The notes under the pieces: model-generated
The model's input: the letters and a program-made list of their open reading frames with translations, nothing else
The model's database searches: none
Told to the model about the DNA's origin: nothing
Origin: Porticoccaceae bacterium
GTDB lineage: Bacteria; Pseudomonadota; Gammaproteobacteria; Pseudomonadales; Porticoccaceae
DNA: 21,651 nucleotides
Direction: 5' to 3'
Assembly (NCBI GenBank): GCA_019090225.1
Contig: JAHRWI010000203.1
Span: 1 to 21,651 of the forward strand
Made by a program: the position numbers and the translations under genes
Part shown: piece by piece, positions 14,070-21,611 of the stretch
Numbering within the stretch: the stretch's first letter is position 1
Layout of the letters: every line of letters begins with the position of its first letter

Positions 14070-15676
14070 ATAATGTCCTGTCCCGCAAAATTCATTGGTA
14101 CCAAAATAGTGTCTTTAGCGACCTGAGATAGCTCTGGGTGGTCGAGAGTGTAATGCAGTCCGCGACTTTCTTTGCGTAATAGTGCTGAGCGGATAATGAG
14201 GTCGGCTACCACAGCAAGATTACGTAATTCGAGAATATCTCGGCTGATCTTGTAGTTTCTGTAGTACTCCTGAATTTCTCTCTTCAACAGGCGAATTCGA
14301 TGCTCGGCCCGTTCAAGGCGTTTGCGGGTGCGGACAATGCCTACGTAATCCCACATAAAGCGTCGAAGCTCATCCCAGTTATGGGAGATAACGACATCTT
14401 CATCGGAATAGGTGACACGGGACGAATCCCAGTCCTTGGTGTAGCTGGGTACGGGCACTGAGCTAATTTCCTGGTCGATACTTTGTGCCGCCGCCTGCGC
14501 AAACACGAGGCATTCCAGTAAGGAGTTGCTTGCCATACGGTTGGCACCGTGGAGGCCAGTAAACGCGCATTCACCGATGGCATAGAGATTCTTTAAATCG
14601 CTGTGACCGTCGATATCGGTGACAATTCCGCCGCAGGTATAGTGGGCTGCGGGCACTACTGGAATAGGCTGCTGGGTAATGTCGATGCCAAATTCCAGGC
14701 ATTGGGCGCTAACGGTGGGAAAGTGGGCTTTGATGAATTCCGCAGGTTTGTGGCTGATATCCAGAAAAACGCAATCGGCCCCCAAACGCTTCATCTCGTG
14801 GTCGATTGCCCTGGCGACTATGTCGCGGGGGGCGAGTTCGGCGTCGGGGTGAAAGTCGTGCATAAATCGACTGCCATCTGGCAACAACAGGTGAGCGCCT
14901 TCGCCCCGCAAAGCTTCAGACACCAGAAATGATTTGGCCTCTGGATGAAACAGGCAGGTGGGATGAAATTGATTAAACTCCATATTTGCCACCCGGCAGC
15001 CCCGGCGCCAGGCGGCTGCGATGCAGTCACCGCTGGCGCCATCAGAATTACTGGTGTAAAGGTAGGCTTTACTGGCTCCACCAGTGGCTAGGACGACGAT
15101 TTTGGCCTGGAACAGACAGACGCGATCGCGGAGTTTATCCAGCACATATGCGCCGTTGCAGCGCAGGCTGCGGGAGTCGGAGTCTGCCTGGGTGGTGAGA
15201 TCAACGACGACATGATGCTCAAAGACCTCGATATTGGACTTTTCCTGAACCCTGCTTGCCAGGGTGCCCGATACCGCTTGCCCAGTAGCATCTGCCGTGT
15301 GGAGTATGCGTCGATGACTGTGACCGCCCTCCTGCGTCAGATGGAAATCATCGCTGTCGCCGTCTTTAGTAAATTCGACATCCTGATCGATCAGCCACTG
15401 CAATGCGGTGGGGCCTTGCTCTAAGGTGGTACGCACGACATCGTCATGACACAAACCCGCTCCAGCCCTAAGTGTGTCGGTGACGTGAGCATCAATGCTG
15501 TCTTCCTCATCGAGTACCGCTGCGATGCCACCCTGAGCCAACCAGGTCGAACCGGTGCGTAGTTGATCTTTGCTAAGAATAGCGATGCGATGCTCGGGTG
15601 CAAGTCGTAGCGCGAGGGACATACCGGCAGCACCGCTGCCAATAATGAGTACGTCATGGTGGTAGGTTTTTTTCAC
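14054..15676 (-). CDS. nadB: L-aspartate oxidase
   Basis: NadB oxidises L-aspartate to iminoaspartate with FAD, the first step of de novo NAD synthesis, and hands the product to quinolinate synthase. The start chosen is the GTG at 15674-15676, giving 540 residues, the usual length. The frame is open to a TTG at 15764-15766, but the extra 30 residues are not family-like. Motifs are the FAD-binding HDVLIIGSGAAGMSLAL at the N-terminus, STWLAQGGIAAVLDEEDS, GGHSHRRILHTADATG, EFNQFHPTCLF, GANRMASNSLLE and a helical C-terminal domain. These distinguish it from succinate dehydrogenase flavoproteins. It diverges from rpoE, and a good minus-strand sigma-E-like promoter lies about 130-160 bases upstream. 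Its 3' end runs into an 18-bp tandem repeat. Confidence 0.94.
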   Translation of the reverse strand: MKKTYHHDVLIIGSGAAGMSLALRLAPEHRIAILSKDQLRTGSTWLAQGGIAAVLDEEDSIDAHVTDTLRAGAGLCHDDVVRTTLEQGPTALQWLIDQDVEFTKDGDSDDFHLTQEGGHSHRRILHTADATGQAVSGTLASRVQEKSNIEVFEHHVVVDLTTQADSDSRSLRCNGAYVLDKLRDRVCLFQAKIVVLATGGASKAYLYTSNSDGASGDCIAAAWRRGCRVANMEFNQFHPTCLFHPEAKSFLVSEALRGEGAHLLLPDGSRFMHDFHPDAELAPRDIVARAIDHEMKRLGADCVFLDISHKPAEFIKAHFPTVSAQCLEFGIDITQQPIPVVPAAHYTCGGIVTDIDGHSDLKNLYAIGECAFTGLHGANRMASNSLLECLVFAQAAAQSIDQEISSVPVPSYTKDWDSSRVTYSDEDVVISHNWDELRRFMWDYVGIVRTRKRLERAEHRIRLLKREIQEYYRNYKISRDILELRNLAVVADLIIRSALLRKESRGLHYTLDHPELSQVAKDTILVPMNFAGQDIIVSKK

Positions 15677-15806
15677 CGGAATCAGAGAGCCTGTGTGTGA
15701 CTGCGAACGAGGGCGAGCATGATAGTATATGGCGCGTGAAAACCCAATCGGCAAGCCATTCCACAAAATAAGGCAGTGCTTTTAAGCAGGTGCTTTGGCA
15801 TATTCC

Positions 15807-15833
15807 TTTGAAATATATATCGAACCAAAGTTC
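15807..15833 (-). promoter_or_regulatory. Candidate sigma-E promoter facing nadB
   Basis: On the minus strand GAACTT (15833-15828) is followed by a 16-base spacer and TCAAA (15811-15807). This is a close match to the RpoE/AlgU promoter pattern GAACTT-N16-TCAAA or TCTGA. Transcription would begin near 15800 and run into nadB. Confidence 0.55.
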
Positions 15834-15849
15834 ATTAATACGGTCTGTC
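15822..15849 (+). promoter_or_regulatory. Candidate sigma-E autoregulatory promoter of rpoE
   Basis: GAACCA (15822-15827), a 16-base spacer and TCTGTC (15844-15849) resemble the sigma-E promoter pattern, as expected for the autoregulated rpoE/algU operon. The -35 match is imperfect. Its -35 abuts the -35 of the oppositely directed candidate, forming the palindrome GAAC-CAAA-GTTC (15822-15833). Confidence 0.5.
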
Positions 15850-15888
15850 AGTGGGTCTTATTTGCGGAGACGAAGTAGGTGGGGTGAT

Positions 15889-15930
15889 TCAGGCGGGAAG
15901 TAATACGGGTCAGGCGGAAAGTAATACGGG
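15889..15930. repeat. 21-bp tandem duplication in the rpoE leader
   Basis: Units 15889-15909 and 15910-15930 begin TCAGGCGG(G/A)AAG and end TAATACGGG. They differ at one position. They lie between the candidate sigma-E promoter and the rpoE start, inside the predicted 5' untranslated region. Confidence 0.9.
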
Positions 15931-15959
15931 AACTAAGAAGGAAAAGATGGGAATGGTAG

Positions 15960-16553
15960 ATGTCAGCTGACAAGCCTCAAGATACAGATAAGCAGCTTGT
16001 CGCGAGAGTGAAAAAAGGGGATAAACGAGCCTTCGACCTGCTGGTATTGAAGTATCAGTACAAGATTCAGGCCATTGTCTCTCGCTATATCAATGATCGG
16101 GAAGAGGTTAACGATATTGTCCAGGAGGCTTTTATAAAGGCCTATCGGGCAATGGGTAATTTTCGTGGCGATAGCCAGTTTTATACCTGGCTCTATAGAA
16201 TCGCCGTAAATACCGCAAAAAACTATCTGGTATCAAGAAGTCGGCGTCCCCCAGCGAGTGATATTGATGCTGAGGAAGCTGAATACTTCACGGGTAGTGA
16301 TCGGCTTAAGGATGTGGATACTCCAGAGAATATTATCTACCGCGACGAGCTAGAGGCGGTGGTCAATGAAGCCATAAAAAACTTACCAGAGGATCTCCGT
16401 TCAGCAGTGACTTTGCGTGAGTTTGAAGGTCTCAGCTATGACGATATTGCCACCATTATGGAGTGCCCGGTAGGTACGGTTCGCTCGCGTATTTTTCGGG
16501 CTCGAGAGGCGATTGATCAGCAGGTTAAAGCTTTAGGAGGTGGCCTGCTGTGA
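15960..16553 (+). CDS. rpoE: RNA polymerase sigma factor RpoE (sigma-E / AlgU)
   Basis: This is a 197-residue group 4 (ECF) sigma factor that directs transcription of the envelope-stress regulon once its anti-sigma factor RseA is degraded. Region 2 shows FDLLVLKYQYKIQAIVSRYI and VNDIVQEAFIKAYRAMGNFRGDSQFYTWLYRIAVNTAKNYL, and region 4 shows LPEDLRSAVTLREFEGLSYDDIATIMECPVGTVRSRIFRAREAID. All are nearly identical to RpoE of enterobacteria and AlgU of pseudomonads. Start ATG 15960 is preceded by purine-rich AAGGAAAAGATGGGAA. The final codons create TAGGAGG ahead of a GTG that overlaps the stop (GTGA, 16550-16553), which could start a coupled small gene. Autoregulation is suggested by an upstream sigma-E-like promoter. 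Confidence 0.96.
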   Translation: MSADKPQDTDKQLVARVKKGDKRAFDLLVLKYQYKIQAIVSRYINDREEVNDIVQEAFIKAYRAMGNFRGDSQFYTWLYRIAVNTAKNYLVSRSRRPPASDIDAEEAEYFTGSDRLKDVDTPENIIYRDELEAVVNEAIKNLPEDLRSAVTLREFEGLSYDDIATIMECPVGTVRSRIFRAREAIDQQVKALGGGLL

Positions 16554-16696
16554 CTAAAATAAGCGGATTTTTCTTCCTGACGATGCTGAGCGGAACCTTT
16601 TCGGATGCCCCCGGTCTGATTTTTTACAAGAGCCTGATAAACTTGCTCGTGATGATTGGATTGGCGGCAAGTTGGGCTCAGGTAAAGCGGAGCTAA
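16550..16696 (+). CDS. Candidate small membrane protein between rpoE and rseA (48 codons)
   Basis: The GTG at 16550 overlaps the rpoE stop as GTGA and lies 9 bases after a near-perfect Shine-Dalgarno TAGGAGG (16534-16540). The frame runs 48 codons to TAA at 16694-16696. The predicted peptide begins VTKISGFFFLTMLSGTFSDA and ends with a hydrophobic helix-like stretch (LIFYKSLINLLVMIGLAASW) followed by AQVKRS. I recognise no family. Another frame of the same DNA (16558-16701) is also open and encodes a hydrophilic peptide but lacks a start codon, so codon evidence is ambiguous. The Shine-Dalgarno could be a by-product of the RpoE C-terminal LGGGLL codons. This is a real candidate but unproven. 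Confidence 0.35.
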   Translation: MTKISGFFFLTMLSGTFSDAPGLIFYKSLINLLVMIGLAASWAQVKRS

Positions 16697-16803
16697 GGTA
16701 ATAAGCTCTAAAAGCGTAAAACAGCGGCATGATCAGTTGTTTTTGATGAGCGTTTAAAGTGTGCTTTTTAAGCTATAAACTTTTGGGTACAGGGTAATTA
16801 TTT

Positions 16804-17520
16804 ATGACAGATAAAACGGATAGCAAAGTGAGAGAGATTGTTTCGGCCATGGTCGATAACGAAGCCTCAGAGTTCGAGCTTTTCCGCACCACAAAAATGT
16901 TATCCGAAGACGATGAATTAAGGCAGACGTGGCACCGTTATCATCTAGCCCGTTCGGTAATAGGCACAGAAGGCCCGGTAATTGCGCCCGACTTATCTGC
17001 ACAAATAGCCAGTGCCATTGAGTTGGAGGCCGAGCTGTTGGTGTCGAGTTTAGAAGATAAAAGGGTTTCGGAATCGGAATATCGCAAAGCGAGTTCTTCC
17101 TCAAACAGAACGTTCTCAAAAATAGCCATAGCGGCATCAGTGGCGATGGTAGCGGTGTTTGGTGTGCAGTACTTGCAACTCGGCCCCGAAAATATTGTTA
17201 ACACGCCGAGTAATCAGCTTGCGAGTAAGGCGACAAATGAGGTGAATGCCGAGCTGAAAAAGCCTGATGGTGTCGGCCCTCAGTTCCAATTACCGTCGGG
17301 ATATAGCTTGCCCCATGTCAATGTCCGGACGGTGAGCACGGCACCTGTTCATTCGATTAATCAAGCGTTGGCAGGTCAACGGTCGGGCCAGGCTGCAGGT
17401 TTACTCGATACAGCATCACTTGATACAAGCAATATGGCTCAAGAGCCTGTCGATAGTGAGACTCACCGGCAAGTTGAAAGTTATTTGAACCGAATGATGC
17501 TCAGGCACGCTCAGCAATAA
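16804..17520 (+). CDS. rseA: Sigma-E anti-sigma factor RseA (MucA)
   Basis: This is a 238-residue single-pass inner-membrane protein. The N-terminal cytoplasmic domain (about 8-60: REIVSAMVDNEASEFELFRTTKML, then LRQTWHRYHLARSVI) is the RseA sigma-binding domain. A transmembrane helix (about 102-121, FSKIAIAASVAMVAVFGVQY) is followed by a periplasmic part ending ETHRQVESYLNRMMLRHAQQ, which matches the YLNRMLRH-type C-terminus of RseA/MucA. It holds RpoE inactive at the membrane until regulated proteolysis. The start is ATG with AGGG about 8 bases upstream. It lies 250 bases after rpoE, which is unusually far, and rseB does not follow it. Its anti-sigma role is well supported by position and domain layout. 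Confidence 0.9.
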   Translation: MTDKTDSKVREIVSAMVDNEASEFELFRTTKMLSEDDELRQTWHRYHLARSVIGTEGPVIAPDLSAQIASAIELEAELLVSSLEDKRVSESEYRKASSSSNRTFSKIAIAASVAMVAVFGVQYLQLGPENIVNTPSNQLASKATNEVNAELKKPDGVGPQFQLPSGYSLPHVNVRTVSTAPVHSINQALAGQRSGQAAGLLDTASLDTSNMAQEPVDSETHRQVESYLNRMMLRHAQQ

Positions 17521-17721
17521 GTACTAACCATCGTTACTAAGTTGGATAAGCCCTGGATAAGAGAAGTAGGTAGTAGAACCGGTTTGTTTTTTTACTTAGT
17601 CCTTCAGTAAAATGATCCCTCACTTTCGGTAGATTGGATTCATCTGCTAGATTTGATCTGTTAATTCAAATCTGATCTGTTCGGTAACGATGTATGTCCC
17701 TGACAATAAGGATGCTTTTCG
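17521..17721. other. Intergenic region rseA-rseC, where rseB would be expected
   Basis: There is no coding sequence here. The palindrome AACCGGTT (17577-17584) is followed by a T-run (17586-17592), possibly a weak terminator. Further on, AGATTTGA (17649-17656) and TCAAATCT (17666-17673) form an 8-bp inverted repeat, and TGATCTGTT is repeated at 17654-17662 and 17673-17681. These could be a hairpin or operator before rseC. Confidence 0.5.
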
Positions 17722-18189
17722 GTGATTAAGGAAACCACAACCATAGTCGATGTCGAACCGCACTATTTGTGGGTCGAGGGTGTGCAGCGCTCCACCTGTG
17801 GTTCGTGTACGGCGAGAGCAGGCTGCGGACAACGATTGCTTGCGTGCGTGCAGGCTCGAACATCTAGAGTCCGGGTGTTGCTGAGCGCCACCGATACAAC
17901 GCACTACCGGGTTGGTGAGGACATAGAGATTGGCATTCCCGATGATGTGGTGGTGAAGGGCTCTCTATTAATCTATTTATTGCCCCTGCTGGGACTTATG
18001 TCGAGTGCTGGTCTGGTGGACTACTGGTTCCATCGTGAGGTCTTTACTGTCGGTGCGGCTGTGGTCGGTCTTCTTGGTGGCGGTTTGGTGGTGCGGGCGG
18101 TTTCTTTGCTGTTGAGCAAAGACAGTCGCTTGCAACCCAGAGTGCTAGAGCGAGGGTTGAGTCTGGCGAATTTTCCCCCAAATTCATAA
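17722..18189 (+). CDS. rseC: Sigma-E positive regulator RseC (MucC)
   Basis: This is a 155-residue inner-membrane protein of the RseC/MucC family. The N-terminal part has ETTTIVDVEPHYLWVEGVQRSTCGSCTARAGCGQ, with the cysteine cluster C26, C29, C35 (plus C42) typical of the family and thought to serve redox or metal binding. Two transmembrane helices follow (about 80-100, LLIYLLPLLGLMSSAGLV, and 107-128). The start is GTG at 17722 with AAGGA 9 bases upstream. RseC-family proteins act in sigma-E control and in electron-transfer (Rsx/Rnf) contexts. Its location in the rpoE locus supports the assignment. The gene normally follows rseB, which is missing here. Confidence 0.88.
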   Translation: MIKETTTIVDVEPHYLWVEGVQRSTCGSCTARAGCGQRLLACVQARTSRVRVLLSATDTTHYRVGEDIEIGIPDDVVVKGSLLIYLLPLLGLMSSAGLVDYWFHREVFTVGAAVVGLLGGGLVVRAVSLLLSKDSRLQPRVLERGLSLANFPPNS

Positions 18190-18281
18190 TTCCCCAACTT
18201 ATATAGCTAATGTTGCAGTTAAATGTAACAGTTATCAGCTGCTTCACTTCATGGTTTTATATGTTTTTAGGAGTCCCACGA

Positions 18282-19646
18282 ATGATTAGTCGCGTTTTGT
18301 TCACGCTGTTCTTTATGGTTGTTTTCCTGCCTACAGCCTTTGCGAATCTGCCAGACTTTACCCGCTTGATTGAGACAAATTCCCCCGCTGTAGTGAAAAT
18401 ACGTGCTGTAGATCAAGCTCCAGAACGTCGTCGTCAGCAGATTCCCCAGGGCCAGGCGCCAGATATATTTCGGGATTTTTTTGGCCAACCCAATCAGCCC
18501 CGACGAAAATCAGAAGCAATGGGATCCGGGTTTTTTATATCCAGTGACGGCTACATATTGACCAATAATCACGTTATTGGTGATGCCGATGAAATTACTG
18601 TCCGATTGAATGATCGCAGGGAGTACCTGGCTACGGTCGTTGGTGCGGATCCTAGATCCGATTTGGCGCTGTTAAAAATTGATGAAAAAGGCTTGCCTAG
18701 CGTCACGCTGGCTGCTGCTGGTAATCTTAAAGTCGGCGAATGGGTGGTCGCCATTGGCTCTCCTTTTGGCCTGGATTATTCTGCCAGCGCAGGCATTATC
18801 AGCGCTATTGGCCGCAGTATACCGACTGCTCGCGGCGAGGATTATGTGCCGTTTATTCAGACCGATGTGGCTATCAACCCCGGTAACTCGGGTGGTCCAT
18901 TATTTAACCTAAATGGCGAAGTTGTGGGTGTTAATTCACAAATTTATACCCGATCTGGTGGGTCCATCGGTTTGTCTTTTGCGATTCCAGTCAGTGTTGT
19001 GGTCGAGGTGGTTGATCAACTTAAAGAAAAAGGTCATGTCGATCGAGGCTGGTTGGGGGTTTATATTCAGGATGTGAATAAAGATCTGGCGGAATCGCTC
19101 GGTCTGAAAAAGCCGGCCGGTGCCCTGATTGCTCAGGTGGAACCCGGAAGCCCAGCAGATAAAGCCGGAATTGAAGCCGGTGATGTGGTGATTGAGTTTA
19201 ATGGGCGGAGTGTCATTGAGGCCAGTGACTTACCCCATACGGTTGGTTTGATAGCGCCGGGTAAGAAGGCTCCGGCAGTTATTATCCGCAAAGGCAAAGA
19301 GCGTAAATTGACTGTGACAGTTGGTGCTCGCCCCGGTGATAATAGCGCAGAGGCTCGAAATGGTGATGGCGATGTGCTGGGACTCACTGTGGATGAAATC
19401 AGTGATGAAATAAGAACAAAATGGCGTTTATCTGGTGGTGTTATTGTCAACAAGGTCGGCGCTGATTCTCCTGGCGCAGAGGCTGGCTTACAGGTTGGTG
19501 ATGTCATCGTGCAGCTGGGTTATCACACCATCACTGGCGTTGATGATTACGGCGCTGTACTCGAAGAAATACCCAGCGGTACGCCTGTTGCCCTGCGGTT
19601 TTTCCGGCGCGGTCGGTCGGTATTCCGCACCATACAAATTGACTGA
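18282..19646 (+). CDS. mucD: Periplasmic serine protease MucD (DegP/HtrA family)
   Basis: The start ATG 18282 follows a TAGGAG ribosome binding site; the frame is open to 18210, but an upstream start would bury the signal peptide. The 454-residue precursor has a signal peptide MISRVLFTLFFMVVFLPTAF-A with cleavage probably after AFA (residue 21). The trypsin-like domain carries the catalytic triad H97 (TNNHVIGDADE), D127 (DPRSDLALLKI) and S203 (NPGNSGGPLFN). Two PDZ domains follow: about 255-345 with GWLGVYIQDV, and about 365-454 with GVIVNKVGADSPGAEAGLQ. It degrades or refolds misfolded envelope proteins. In pseudomonads MucD is encoded at this site and damps AlgU activity. It lies 92 bases after rseC. 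Confidence 0.95.
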   Translation: MISRVLFTLFFMVVFLPTAFANLPDFTRLIETNSPAVVKIRAVDQAPERRRQQIPQGQAPDIFRDFFGQPNQPRRKSEAMGSGFFISSDGYILTNNHVIGDADEITVRLNDRREYLATVVGADPRSDLALLKIDEKGLPSVTLAAAGNLKVGEWVVAIGSPFGLDYSASAGIISAIGRSIPTARGEDYVPFIQTDVAINPGNSGGPLFNLNGEVVGVNSQIYTRSGGSIGLSFAIPVSVVVEVVDQLKEKGHVDRGWLGVYIQDVNKDLAESLGLKKPAGALIAQVEPGSPADKAGIEAGDVVIEFNGRSVIEASDLPHTVGLIAPGKKAPAVIIRKGKERKLTVTVGARPGDNSAEARNGDGDVLGLTVDEISDEIRTKWRLSGGVIVNKVGADSPGAEAGLQVGDVIVQLGYHTITGVDDYGAVLEEIPSGTPVALRFFRRGRSVFRTIQID

Positions 19647-19690
19647 CAGGGTAAGCTTGACTGACCTCGGGAATAGGTAGCGGAAGTCTG

Positions 19691-19726
19691 GCCATGATCG
19701 GCGGCTTTAAGCCCAGCGATCATGGC
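19691..19726. terminator. Strong inverted repeat between mucD and lepA
   Basis: GCCATGATCG (19691-19700) pairs perfectly with CGATCATGGC (19717-19726). The 16-base interior can form an additional GGC/GCC pair (19703-19705 with 19711-19713). No U-run follows, so it may be a Rho-dependent or processing hairpin, or a protein-binding palindrome, rather than an intrinsic terminator. Confidence 0.5.
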
Positions 19727-19808
19727 GCAGCTTAGGCAAATAGGCTAGACTGCGCCCGCACTAGCACCCCTCCACGATTTGTCCCTCATCTACGGTCTCA
19801 GTAACGAC

Positions 19809-21611
19809 GTGTCGAAACTTAGTCATATTCGGAATTTCTCCATTATTGCTCATATTGATCATGGTAAATCGACGCTGTCCGATCGATTTATCCAGCGCTG
19901 TGGTGGTCTCAGCCAGCGTGAAATGGCCGAGCAAGTGCTTGATTCAATGGATATTGAACGCGAGCGCGGTATTACCATCAAGGCCCAGAGCGTAACTCTG
20001 GATTACACTGCAAATGATGGCAAAACCTACCAGCTAAACTTTATTGATACACCGGGTCATGTGGATTTTTCCTATGAGGTCTCGCGTTCCCTGGCGGCCT
20101 GCGAAGGTGCTTTGTTAGTGGTCGATGCGGCTCAGGGCGTTGAAGCCCAGTCGGTGGCCAATTGCTACACTGCTATCGCCCAGGGTTTAGAAGTTATTCC
20201 TGTATTAAACAAGATTGATTTACCCCAGGCCGAGCCGGAACGGGTCAAGCTTGAAATCGAGGAAATCATTGGTATTGATGCGTCTGAGGCAGTGTCCTGT
20301 AGCGCCAAAACTGGTCAGGGTATTGATGAGATTCTTGAGCAGTTGGTTGCGCGCGTGCCGCCGCCGACCGGTGATATCGATGCGCCGCTGCAGGCGCTAA
20401 TTATAGACTCCTGGTTTGATAACTACCTGGGTGTGGTCTCGCTGGTTAAGGTGAGCCAAGGTAGCTTGCGGGTCAAAGACAAGTTAATTAGTAAAACCAT
20501 TGGTAAGGCCCATATAATCGATAGTGTCGGTGTGTTTACCCCCAAGCGAACAGAAACTGGTATTTTAAAGGCCGGTGAAGTGGGTTTTGTGGTCGCGGGT
20601 ATTAAGGATATTCAGGGCGCGCCGGTTGGCGATACCTTCACCCATGCAAGCACCTCAGATACACCCGCATTGCCCGGCTTTCAAAAAGTTAATCCTCAGG
20701 TTTATGCTGGCTTGTTCCCTGTTAGCTCTGACGATTTTGAAGATTTCCGCGAGGCTTTATCCAGGCTAACCCTTAACGATGCATCATTGTTTTATGAACC
20801 TGAAACCTCGGATGCACTGGGTTTTGGTTTTCGCTGTGGCTTTCTTGGTTTGCTGCATATGGAAATTATTCAGGAGCGCCTGGAACGGGAATACGACCTG
20901 GATCTGATCACCACGGCGCCGACGGTGATTTATGAAGTCGTCGATAATCGTGGTGACATCCGGCATATCTCCAACCCCTCAAGTTTGCCAGACCCAGGCT
21001 CCATAGATGAAATGCGGGAGCCTATTTGTGAGGCTAATATCCTCGTGCCTAAGGAATATTTGGGCAATGTGATCTCTTTGTGTATTGAGAAAAGGGGCGT
21101 GCAAAAAGATATGCAGTTTGCCGGTAACCAGGTGTCGTTAACCTATGATGTGCCCATGAGTGAAGTGGTCATGGACTTTTTCGACCGGCTTAAATCCTGT
21201 AGTCGGGGCTTTGCATCCTTAGAATATAACTTCAAGCATTTTCAGGCTGCACCCCTGGTGAGGCTTGATATTTTGATTAACGGTGAAAAAGTCGATGCTC
21301 TGGCCTTGATTGTGCATCGCGACCGCGCTCAGCAAAAAGGCCGTTTGATCGCTGATAAAATGAAGGAATTAATTCCCCGGCAAATGTTTGATGTGGCTAT
21401 TCAGGCGGCTTTGGGTGGTCATGTTATAGCACGTACCACGGTCAAGGCCCTGCGTAAAAATGTTACTGCAAAATGTTATGGCGGTGATGTTTCGCGGAAG
21501 AAAAAATTATTGGAAAAACAGAAGGCGGGCAAAAAACGTATGAAGCAAGTGGGTCGAGTGGAAATTCCTCAAGAGGCATTTTTAGCCGTCTTAAGATCGG
21601 ACAATGGATAG
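19809..21611 (+). CDS. lepA: Elongation factor 4 (LepA), ribosome-associated GTPase
   Basis: The start chosen is the GTG at 19809, giving 600 residues beginning VSKLSHIRNFSIIAHIDHGKST, as in other LepA proteins. A TTG at 19779 would add ten non-conserved residues. GTPase motifs are AHIDHGKST (G1), RGITI (G2), DTPGHVDFSYEV (G3), NKIDLP (G4) and SAKTG (G5). The later domains show FVVAGIKDI, GFGFRCGFLGLLHMEI (the EF-G-like domain) and the LepA-specific C-terminus VKALRKNVTAKCYGGDVSRKKKLL with the basic KQKAGKKRMKQVG tail. LepA acts in translation, in initiation or back-translocation. No strong Shine-Dalgarno sequence precedes the GTG. The stop TAG lies in the first unit of an 18-bp-period repeat. 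lepB is the usual next gene and would start beyond or at the window edge. Confidence 0.95.
   Translation: MSKLSHIRNFSIIAHIDHGKSTLSDRFIQRCGGLSQREMAEQVLDSMDIERERGITIKAQSVTLDYTANDGKTYQLNFIDTPGHVDFSYEVSRSLAACEGALLVVDAAQGVEAQSVANCYTAIAQGLEVIPVLNKIDLPQAEPERVKLEIEEIIGIDASEAVSCSAKTGQGIDEILEQLVARVPPPTGDIDAPLQALIIDSWFDNYLGVVSLVKVSQGSLRVKDKLISKTIGKAHIIDSVGVFTPKRTETGILKAGEVGFVVAGIKDIQGAPVGDTFTHASTSDTPALPGFQKVNPQVYAGLFPVSSDDFEDFREALSRLTLNDASLFYEPETSDALGFGFRCGFLGLLHMEIIQERLEREYDLDLITTAPTVIYEVVDNRGDIRHISNPSSLPDPGSIDEMREPICEANILVPKEYLGNVISLCIEKRGVQKDMQFAGNQVSLTYDVPMSEVVMDFFDRLKSCSRGFASLEYNFKHFQAAPLVRLDILINGEKVDALALIVHRDRAQQKGRLIADKMKELIPRQMFDVAIQAALGGHVIARTTVKALRKNVTAKCYGGDVSRKKKLLEKQKAGKKRMKQVGRVEIPQEAFLAVLRSDNG

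Noticed and set aside
16558..16701. Alternative hydrophilic reading frame between rpoE and rseA
   Set aside because: It has no ATG, GTG or TTG start and no family resemblance. It is kept only as a caution against the overlapping sORF call.
18210..18281. Upstream ATG start for the MucD protease
   Set aside because: The extension would place 24 residues before a clear signal peptide, while the ATG at 18282 has a good TAGGAG ribosome binding site.
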